NCBI RefSeq assembly: GCF_012070395.1
Contig: NZ_JAAFYS010000002.1
Location: 744,001-808,000 of the forward strand
From: Pseudoroseicyclus tamaricis
GTDB taxonomy: Bacteria; Pseudomonadota; Alphaproteobacteria; Rhodobacterales; Rhodobacteraceae
Direction: 5' to 3'
DNA length: 64,000 nt
Shown: piece after piece, positions 57,389 through 64,000 of the stretch
How positions within the stretch are numbered: the stretch's first letter is position 1
Layout of the letters: every line of letters starts with the position of its first letter
Notes under the pieces: generated by a model
Databases searched by the model: none
Seen by the model: only the letters and a program-made list of their open reading frames with translations
What the model was told of the DNA's origin: nothing
Made by a program: the position numbers and the translations under genes

Positions 57389-58663
57389 ATGAGCGATTCC
57401 AGACGCCCCTCCGTCTCCATCCTGATGTCGAATTATTGTGGCGAGGCCTATCTCGCCGCCGCGGTCGGCTCTGTCCTCCGGCAGACGCACCGCGATCTGG
57501 AGCTTCTGGTCATCGATGACGGCTCCAGCGATGGCAGCGTGCCCTTGCTCCGCCGCATGGCCGCCGAGGACCCGCGGCTGCGGGTTCTGGAGATGCCGGC
57601 CAACGGCGGCCCGGCCGCGGCGCGCAACATGGGGCGCGATCATGCCCGCGGCGACTGGATCGGCATCGTCGACAGCGACGACCTGCTCCACCCCGGCCGC
57701 ATCGCCGCGCTGCTGGCCGGCGCCGAGCAGACGGGGGCGGACATGGTGGCCGATGACATGGTGTTCTTCGGCGACCCCGCGACGGCCGGGCGGACGCTGC
57801 TGGAGGGCGGCGGCCACGCCGCCGGCTGGGTCAGCGCCTCCGATTTCGTGCACAGCGATCTGCTGGGGCGGTCGCTCGGCTACCTCAAGCCGCTGATCCG
57901 GCGCGAGGCCTGGGGAGACGTGCGCTACGACGAGGAGCTGCGGATCGGCGAGGATTTCGACCTCTGCCTGCGCCTCCTCCTCGGCGGGGCGCGCTACAAG
58001 CTGCTGCCCTCGCCGACCTATCTCTATCGCCGCCACGCCTCCTCCATCTCGCACCGGCTGTCGACGGAGGCGATCGCAGGCATGATCCGATCCCACGACG
58101 CCACCGTCGGCATGGCGGAGCGGGTCGAGCCGAGGGAGGCTCTGCTGGGCCAGATGCTGGAGCGGCGGGGCCGCGTCCTCCAGCGGCGGCTGGCCTACGA
58201 GACGCTGGTGGCGACGATCAAGGCGCGCAGCGCCGGCTCCGCCGGCCTGCAGCTGATGGCGCGGCCGGCGATGGTCGTCGATCTCGGCCGCAGCTTTCTG
58301 GAGAACCGGGCGCGCCGGCGCCAGCAGGCGGGCGAGGCCCCGGCCGAGGCATCGCCGGTGACGCTCGTTCTGGCGACGGACGGCAAGCTGGGCAAGACGC
58401 CGGCACCGGAGGAAGCGGTGCGCATCCCCCTGCCCCCGGGCCTGCCCGAGGCGGCGACGCTGGGGGAACAGCGCCGGCTCGCCCAGCGGCTCGCGCGGCT
58501 GCATGCGGAGGCGTCCCTCGATGTCATCGCCGTGGGCCCCGAGGGGCGCGCGGCGCTCGGATACCTGCCCGGCTGGCGCAAGGCGCGGCTGCTGGTCGAC
58601 GAGGACGAGGCCCATGGCCACGACCTGCCCGAGGATTGCGCGCTGGAGGTGGCGCCTGCCTAG
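57389..58663 (+). CDS. glycosyltransferase family 2, ExoO/ExoU-like
   Basis: A 424-aa GT-A enzyme that adds a sugar to the lipid-linked repeat. Seen: VSILMSNYCGEAYLAAAVGSVLRQ, VIDDGSSDGS, the metal-binding DSDD in GIVDSDDLLHPGRI, and RIGEDFDLCLRLLLGG (base region). The C-terminal 130 residues are unusual, basic then Pro-rich. The ATG at 57389 has AGGAGGAA about 11 bases upstream; an in-frame start 156 bases earlier has no family-like sequence. It overlaps the next gene tail to tail by 4 bases. Confidence 0.88.
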   Translation: MSDSRRPSVSILMSNYCGEAYLAAAVGSVLRQTHRDLELLVIDDGSSDGSVPLLRRMAAEDPRLRVLEMPANGGPAAARNMGRDHARGDWIGIVDSDDLLHPGRIAALLAGAEQTGADMVADDMVFFGDPATAGRTLLEGGGHAAGWVSASDFVHSDLLGRSLGYLKPLIRREAWGDVRYDEELRIGEDFDLCLRLLLGGARYKLLPSPTYLYRRHASSISHRLSTEAIAGMIRSHDATVGMAERVEPREALLGQMLERRGRVLQRRLAYETLVATIKARSAGSAGLQLMARPAMVVDLGRSFLENRARRRQQAGEAPAEASPVTLVLATDGKLGKTPAPEEAVRIPLPPGLPEAATLGEQRRLAQRLARLHAEASLDVIAVGPEGRAALGYLPGWRKARLLVDEDEAHGHDLPEDCALEVAPA

Positions 58664-59652
58664 GTGTCGCCGCCCGGCAGGAGCAGGCGCACCCCATCTT
58701 TGCCGAGCGCGCTGCCCCGGTCCGGGCCGAGCTTGTCACGCAGGATGTCCCGCGCCAGCGGCCAGGGGCGTCGCGGGTCCGCCAGCGCGTAGCCGAGCGC
58801 GGAGCGGGGGCCCTGCTCGCGCTTGAGGTCGAGGAAGCGCCGATGGTCGCGCTTCATGCGCACCTCGGCGAGATGCTGCAGCATGGCGCGCCGGAGATCC
58901 GGCGCCATCGGACCGGAGGCCAGGTGGCGCTCGATGGCGTCGTGCAACTGGGCGAGATCGTGCCCCGTGTGCCGGGCGCTGAGGCTCTGGTTGCGGACGA
59001 CGGAGAGGTAGCCGGGGCGGGAGGTCACCTTCATCCGCGCCCCGGCGAGCAGCGCGCGGGTGTAGAGGTCGTAATCCTCCCCCAGCCGCAGGGCCGGGTC
59101 GTAGCGCAGCCCGTGCCGGGAAAGGAAGTCTCGCGACATCAAGGGCTTGAGGAACCCCAGTTCCCCCCGCGCCGTGTTGCGCTGGCGCAGGTTGCCGCGC
59201 ACGAAGGCCTCGGGCGTCAGGGGGCGGAACCGTTCCGCCCCGGTGGGCGGCGGGCGACTCGCCATCCGGTCGCGCTGCTCGGCGGTGACGAAGGCGATGT
59301 TGTCGGCGACGAGATCCCACTCCGCCGCCTTCAGAAGCGCGCCGAGGCGGCCGGGCAGGAACATGTCGTCGGAATCGAGGATGGCGACGTAGAGCGCCGT
59401 GGCGCTGCCGAGCGCGATGTTGCGCGCCTCCCCGGGGCCGACGTTGTTGTCGAGGCCGATGACCCGGACCCGGGGGTCGCGGGCCCCCTCGGCCTCGGCC
59501 AACTGACGTGTGGTGTCGCTCGAGGCATCATCGACGACGATCACCTCGCTCGTCTCCGCCTCCGCCAGAGCGGATCGGATCGCCCGCTCCAGCGTGGCGG
59601 CGGCGTTGTGGGCGGCGATGAGCACGGCCACCTGCCGAGCACCGGTGGTCAT
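58660..59652 (-). CDS. glycosyltransferase family 2, ExoU/ExoW-like
   Basis: A 330-aa GT-A enzyme: VAVLIAAHNAAATLERAIRSAL, VVDDASSDTT, the metal site AILDSDDMFLPGRL and RLGEDYDLYTRALLAGA. Its domain order and motifs closely follow the convergent GT2 gene next to it, suggesting a common origin. Last gene of the minus-strand run ExoA-like, exoP, GT2; 46 bases after exoP. Confidence 0.9.
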   Translation of the reverse strand: MTTGARQVAVLIAAHNAAATLERAIRSALAEAETSEVIVVDDASSDTTRQLAEAEGARDPRVRVIGLDNNVGPGEARNIALGSATALYVAILDSDDMFLPGRLGALLKAAEWDLVADNIAFVTAEQRDRMASRPPPTGAERFRPLTPEAFVRGNLRQRNTARGELGFLKPLMSRDFLSRHGLRYDPALRLGEDYDLYTRALLAGARMKVTSRPGYLSVVRNQSLSARHTGHDLAQLHDAIERHLASGPMAPDLRRAMLQHLAEVRMKRDHRRFLDLKREQGPRSALGYALADPRRPWPLARDILRDKLGPDRGSALGKDGVRLLLPGGDT

Positions 59653-59698
59653 GACGGCCGCGCGCGGGTCGGCCGACGGCTGGTCGACAAGGCTGCAC

Positions 59699-62047
59699 TC
59701 ACCGGAAATAGGTCTCGTAGTTGCGATAATGCAGCTCCTCGGTCCCCGGCCGGGCGTAGCGGCGCAGGGCCTTGAGGTTCGCCTTGTTCAGGACGACCCC
59801 GAGGAGCTTGTCGTAGAGCTCCGGCTCTTCGCGTACGATCTTGCGCAGGATGTCCCGGGGCGTCTTGCCCCATTCGGCGATCAGCAACACCTGGTCGACC
59901 ATTGGCAGCATCTCGCGGGCATCGACGATGGGCCCGAGGGGGGCGAGATCGAGGATGACGCAGGTGTAGTGCTCGCGCGTCTCGGCGATGAGATCGCGGA
60001 ACTGGACGGATCCGAGCACCTCGCCGGCCTGCTTGCGATCCCGGTTCGCCGGCCAGCTGAGGACATCCACCTCCGTCCCGGTGATCTGCTTGGTCGCCTC
60101 GCGCCACGTGCCCTTGCCGAGCAGCACCCGGTCCAACCCCGGCTCTCCCCCAAGCCGCAGAAGGCGGGAGAGGCCGGCCTGCCGCATGTCGCAGTCGATC
60201 AGCAAAACGGGGCCGATGCCGGAGGCCATGACGCGCGCCAGCTGGAGCGACGTGAAGGTCTTTCCCTCGTTGGGGAGGGCTGAGGTGACGCCAATGACAG
60301 CGGCGCCGCCGTCGGACGGCGGGTGCGTCATGGCGGCCCGGCGCACGAGGCGCAGCGTCTCGATGTAGCGAGACGTGCCGTCGAGCGGGGCGACGGAGAC
60401 GCGCGTCTTGTCCACCGCGGTGCTCCCGCCCCGCTTGGGCGCGGGGATGATGCGGGCCTTGGAACTGCCGAGCTTCGGCAGGTAGCCGAGGAACGGCAGG
60501 CCGGCCGTGTCCGTCACCTGGCTGCCGGTGCGCAGCGCGGTGTCGCGCCACTCCCGGACCGTCGCATGAAGCATCGCCGCCATGAGGCCGAGCACGATGG
60601 CCACCCCGATGGCCCGCGTCGTCGACGGCCCCGAGGGGCTGCGCGGCACGTCGGCGGGGTTGAGCACGCGGTTGTTCGCGACCGGGAAGGAGCGCAGGTA
60701 ATCGGTCTGCTGCGACTGCGCGAGGAAGGAATCGTAGAGCCGCGAGAGGGACTCGGCCCGCCGCTCGAGCAGCTCCAGCTCGATCTGCGCACTGGCGTCG
60801 CCATCGAGCGCGCTGGACGTGTCGGAGAGCTGCTGGCGCAGCGAGGCGACGGCGGCGCTGGAGAGCTCCAGCTCGCCGCGGGCGGCGCGAGCGCGCTGCT
60901 CCATCTCGGCGTAGAGGCGTTCCGCGGCATCGATGATCTGCGTCTCCAGCGCCGTGACCTGTGGGTGATCGGGGCCGAAGTTGCGGCTGACCTCATCGCG
61001 CCGCGCCGTCAGCGCGGTCAGCTCGCCCTGCAGGTTGTCGAGCCGCGCATCGCCGGGCAGGCTCAGGCGCTCGTCCGAGGGCAGCGAGACCAGCGCCTCC
61101 GGCCCCAGTGCCAGCGCCGTGTCGTAGGCGGCGACGAGGGCACGGTTGCGTGCCAGCTCGGCCTGCGCGTCGGAGAGGGCCTGGTTCAGGCGGCTCATGT
61201 TCTCGTCGCCGAGCACGCTCGGGCTGGAGCCGATCATGCCGTTCTCGACACGGAAGGCCTCCACCGCGAGAGCGGCCTCACGGGAATCCGCCTCCAGCGC
61301 CGTCAGCCTCTCCTGCAGCCAGTCGGTGGTGCGCGACGCGGCCTCGAAGGAGGAGGAGAGCTGGTCGGCCACGAAGGCCGAGATGAAGCCGTTGACGATT
61401 GCCGCGGAGAGATCCGGCTCATGCGTCACCATGCTGATGAAGACAGCCGAGCTGTCGCCAACGCGGCCGAGCACGACCCGCCCCTGCAGCATCCGCGCGA
61501 CGGCCTGCCGCCGCTCCTCCGCCACCAGCGCCGGGTCGGGCGCCGGCGCCGGGGCCACGTCTGCCGGCACCTCCGCCACGGGCGCCACGGCGCTCGTCAC
61601 GCGGTCGATGGAGGAGCCGACGAAGCCCCGCGCCCGGCCGATCAACTTGCCGGCCATGGAGCTTGGCGGGGAGAGGAAGGTGGCGTTCTCATCCAGCGCC
61701 AGCGCGTCCGTGACGTCGAGCGCCAGTTGGCGGGAGCGCAGGATCTGCAGCGCCGTCTGCACGTTCGCATCCGTGACCGGGCCGACGTCGCCGATATCGT
61801 TGACGTTCAGCCGCGCGTCGCCGCCGAGGAGGATGGTGCCCACCGCCTCGTAGCGCTCCGGCGTCGTCGCGAGATAGGCGAGCGAGATCGCCCCGAAGAC
61901 CGCCCACCAGAGCGGGAACAGCATCCGCTGCCGGCGCAGGACTGCGAAAATGGAGCGCAGATCGAAGAGCGGCTCATTCGCCGCGCTATTGCCGGACGGG
62001 CGCAATGCGCCGTCGCTGTCCGCCAAACCGAAGGCCATCTGTTTCAT
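59699..62047 (-). CDS. exoP: polysaccharide co-polymerase with tyrosine autokinase domain, ExoP-like
   Basis: A 782-aa inner-membrane protein setting chain length and driving export. An N-terminal Wzz domain with helix LFPLWWAVFGAISLAYLA, a long periplasmic coiled coil (about 160-460), and the second helix AIGVAIVLGLMAAML are followed by a BY-kinase domain: Walker A around K596 (SALPNEGKTFTSLQLA), Walker A' VLLIDCDMR and Walker B CVILDLAPL. The C-terminal Tyr cluster is short (HYRNYETYFR). It follows the ExoA-like gene by 39 bases. Confidence 0.92.
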   Translation of the reverse strand: MKQMAFGLADSDGALRPSGNSAANEPLFDLRSIFAVLRRQRMLFPLWWAVFGAISLAYLATTPERYEAVGTILLGGDARLNVNDIGDVGPVTDANVQTALQILRSRQLALDVTDALALDENATFLSPPSSMAGKLIGRARGFVGSSIDRVTSAVAPVAEVPADVAPAPAPDPALVAEERRQAVARMLQGRVVLGRVGDSSAVFISMVTHEPDLSAAIVNGFISAFVADQLSSSFEAASRTTDWLQERLTALEADSREAALAVEAFRVENGMIGSSPSVLGDENMSRLNQALSDAQAELARNRALVAAYDTALALGPEALVSLPSDERLSLPGDARLDNLQGELTALTARRDEVSRNFGPDHPQVTALETQIIDAAERLYAEMEQRARAARGELELSSAAVASLRQQLSDTSSALDGDASAQIELELLERRAESLSRLYDSFLAQSQQTDYLRSFPVANNRVLNPADVPRSPSGPSTTRAIGVAIVLGLMAAMLHATVREWRDTALRTGSQVTDTAGLPFLGYLPKLGSSKARIIPAPKRGGSTAVDKTRVSVAPLDGTSRYIETLRLVRRAAMTHPPSDGGAAVIGVTSALPNEGKTFTSLQLARVMASGIGPVLLIDCDMRQAGLSRLLRLGGEPGLDRVLLGKGTWREATKQITGTEVDVLSWPANRDRKQAGEVLGSVQFRDLIAETREHYTCVILDLAPLGPIVDAREMLPMVDQVLLIAEWGKTPRDILRKIVREEPELYDKLLGVVLNKANLKALRRYARPGTEELHYRNYETYFR

Positions 62048-62086
62048 GCCGGACCTGCCAATGAGCGAAAACGCAGCGCCCGCGGG

Positions 62087-64000
62087 TTACGCACTGCTTT
62101 TTTCCGCGGACCCGTAGAGGATCACCTGCCGGAAGCCCAGCATGGAGGAAATTGCGCCAAGATGCAGCGCGCCCCGGATCAAATTGTCATTTCGCGGGCC
62201 GGGGAGCGGCGCGAGCACAACTGCAAGGCACATGCAGTATCCGAATTTCGCGAGGGCCAGGGGGAGATTCTCTGCCCGCGACATGGCCGAGGCGCAGAAA
62301 TGCAGCTGCGCATGGGTGTGCCCCATCCGGTAGCGCCGCAGCAACAGCCACCGCAGGCTCATGCGGGTGGGCGGCACCGTCTCCGTCACCATGGCGGCCG
62401 GCTGCATTACGAAGCGGGCGCCGTTCCGCCGGGCCTGCTCGAAGAAGGCGGTGTCCTCCCCGCCGGTGGCGCCGAGCGCCGGGTCGAACCTCAGCCCGTC
62501 GAAGGGCGCGGCGGCGAGGCGGATCATCACGTTGCAGCTGTGTCCGGCGATGGGGCGACCGTTGGCATCGAGCTCCGGCCGCGTGTCATGCACGCGCCGC
62601 TGGCGCATCCAGGCCGGCGCGGTAGAGGGATAGAGCGCCTGCACGGGACCGACGACGATCTCCGCGTCATCCGCCTGTAGCTGACGAAGCAGCTGGCTGA
62701 CCCAGTTCCGCGAGGCGATCTCGTCGTCGTCGATGAAGGCCAGCACCTCGATCCCTTCGGCCCGCGCCTGCCGGAGGATGGCGTTGCGGGCGACGGAGAT
62801 GTTCTCCGCCGGGGCGTGCAGGTAGATCACCTCGTGGCGCGACATCGCGCCGAACCGCTCCACCATCGCCCGGGCGCTGTCGCTCCGGTCATTGTCGGAG
62901 ACGATGAGCGTCAGGGGCACCCCGTCGAGGCCGCGCTGATCCTCCAGCGATTCCAGCGTCTCCAGCAGCTGATCGCGGCGGAAGGTGCAGATGCCGACGG
63001 CGACACGCTCCGGCGTCAGCGGCGCCGCCTCCTTCGGCCGCGCCGGCAGCTTGTAGGGCTGGCCGCTGGTGAGGTTCAGGACCATCTGCCGCCAGAAGCC
63101 GGCGGACCATGCGAGGTGCATCATCCCCGCGAGCGGCCCGGCGGCGAGGCCGAGCAGCGAGCGCCTCGACAGCGCCAGCGCCAGCCCGCCGAGGAGGCAC
63201 CCCGTCATCCAGACGACGAGGAAGATGGCGAGGATCGGCAGCCACGGCGCGAAGAGCGCCAGCGCGACTGAGGGGGCGAGCGCGATCATGATGAGCTGGC
63301 GGAGGCGCGGCCGGGAGCCGTGCTTGTACATCGTGCGCGCCCGCCCCCGCCCGAAGTTGTAGTACTGGCGCATGAGCGAGGCGGCGCCGTCCCGCGGCAG
63401 GTACTGCAGCCCCGTGCGGGCCGTCAGCCAGATCTGCGCGCCGATGGAGGCGAGGCGCAGGTCGAGCTCGGCATCCTCGTTGTGCGAGAAGGTCTCGTCG
63501 TACCCCCCTGCCCTGCGAAAGCCGGCCATCTGCATCAGCGCGTGGTGGCCATGATCGACGAACTTGCCGCTCGGGCTGTTGCGATGCGCCGCGCCGCCGT
63601 TGCCGAGGGGAGAGTTCTGGGCCATCGCGATGGCCCGCTGCAGGAAGCCCGTCCCCGTCGCCTCCATCGAGACGACGATGCTCTCGGCCTGCTGCCGCTG
63701 CGCCTCCTCCAGCAGGATGTCGCAGTAATCGTCCGGGTAGCGGGCGTGGGCATCGAGCCGGATGAGCCAGCTCATCCCCTCGCCGTAGGTCTCGCAGGCA
63801 AGATTGATGCCGGCGCTCTGCAGCTTCTTCGGGTTGTCGAGCAGGCTGATGCTGCCGGGCATGGCACCGGCCTTGCGCAGCACGACATCCTGCGTGCCAT
63901 CCTCCGAGCCGCCATCGGCGACGACGACCCGCGCCTCCCGCCCGCTCTCGCCGCAGCGACGCAGGAACGGGACGATGGAGTCGATGACATCGCCGAGATG
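62087..64000 (-). CDS. fused double glycosyltransferase: ExoA-like GT2 plus second GT2, N-terminus beyond window
   Basis: 637 residues visible, with the frame open at the right edge. The N-terminal half matches ExoA (adds glucose in succinoglycan repeats): VVADGGSEDGTQDVV, MSWLIRLDAHARYPDDYCDILLEE, GGYDETFSHNEDAELDLRLAS and YYNFGRGRARTMYKHGSRPRLRQL, then four or so membrane helices. After a short linker a second complete GT2 domain follows: RVAVGICTFRRDQLLETLESL, VSDNDRSD, FIDDDEIASRNW and a GGEDTAFF base motif, with a C-terminal hydrophobic helix. I know ExoA as a single-domain protein of about 330 aa, so the fusion is notable. Confidence 0.88.
   Translation of the reverse strand, partial: HLGDVIDSIVPFLRRCGESGREARVVVADGGSEDGTQDVVLRKAGAMPGSISLLDNPKKLQSAGINLACETYGEGMSWLIRLDAHARYPDDYCDILLEEAQRQQAESIVVSMEATGTGFLQRAIAMAQNSPLGNGGAAHRNSPSGKFVDHGHHALMQMAGFRRAGGYDETFSHNEDAELDLRLASIGAQIWLTARTGLQYLPRDGAASLMRQYYNFGRGRARTMYKHGSRPRLRQLIMIALAPSVALALFAPWLPILAIFLVVWMTGCLLGGLALALSRRSLLGLAAGPLAGMMHLAWSAGFWRQMVLNLTSGQPYKLPARPKEAAPLTPERVAVGICTFRRDQLLETLESLEDQRGLDGVPLTLIVSDNDRSDSARAMVERFGAMSRHEVIYLHAPAENISVARNAILRQARAEGIEVLAFIDDDEIASRNWVSQLLRQLQADDAEIVVGPVQALYPSTAPAWMRQRRVHDTRPELDANGRPIAGHSCNVMIRLAAAPFDGLRFDPALGATGGEDTAFFEQARRNGARFVMQPAAMVTETVPPTRMSLRWLLLRRYRMGHTHAQLHFCASAMSRAENLPLALAKFGYCMCLAVVLAPLPGPRNDNLIRGALHLGAISSMLGFRQVILYGSAEKSSA

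Overview
The window is about 70% GC. Its gene content points to an alphaproteobacterium, most likely a Rhodobacterales (Rhodobacter/Roseobacter-type) bacterium. The main evidence is the minus-strand run dusB(nifR3)-ntrB-ntrC-ntrY-ntrX-trkA-trkH-hfq-hflX, an NtrC without the sigma-54 GAFTGA motif, a fused ispDF, a COQ10-type ubiquinone-pathway protein and a single-domain XylG. No rRNA, tRNA, CRISPR array, transposase or prophage gene was seen. Genes are tightly packed and no intergenic gap exceeds 300 bases.

Layout. 1-9121: xylose locus, with galM (cut by the left edge), an FMN reductase, xylA-xylB-xylG-xylH-xylF on minus, and a divergent ROK-family regulator. 9118-21033: a secreted FG-GAP/ASPIC-UnbV protein, guaB, a giant acidic LysM protein, a LOG-family enzyme, a small exported protein, trmFO, a methyltransferase, gluQRS, hisI and an IscU/NifU-like scaffold. 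21034-33015: the nitrogen/potassium/Hfq block on minus. 33219-37122: ispDF, pgpA, cinA-type amidase and a VOC protein on plus, coq10 on minus, then hpt and a small membrane protein on plus. 37226-41233: a siderophore ABC importer with a divergent DUF2218 gene. 41269-43148: phnM and a DUF1045 gene. 43272-53731: an amino-sugar or beta-glucoside locus (ABC importer, GntR regulator, GH4 hydrolase, NagB-like deaminase, BadF-type kinase), then a MOSC protein and an amidohydrolase. 53924-64000: an exopolysaccharide cluster of succinoglycan type (exoF, exoQ, a GH16 glycanase, two GT2 enzymes, exoP and an ExoA-GT2 fusion cut by the right edge).

How the genes work together. XylFGH imports xylose, XylA and XylB convert it to xylulose 5-phosphate, GalM supplies the anomer, and the ROK protein probably represses the set. 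In the amino-sugar locus the GH4 enzyme would cleave an imported glycoside, the kinase phosphorylate the amino sugar, and the NagB-like enzyme deaminate it. No NagA deacetylase is present. ExoA and the other GT2 proteins would build a lipid-linked repeat, ExoQ polymerise it, ExoP and ExoF export it, and the GH16 enzyme trim it.

The most unusual non-coding signal is a pair of twin-palindrome elements at 20875-21027. Each holds two 18-bp perfect palindromes. The arms are conserved between elements. The 6-bp centre changes between elements but is identical in the two palindromes of each element (CGCGCG in one, CATATG in the other), as a loop-loop interaction would require. A second family, six GC-rich hairpin repeats, always lies just downstream of a stop codon and in the orientation of that gene.
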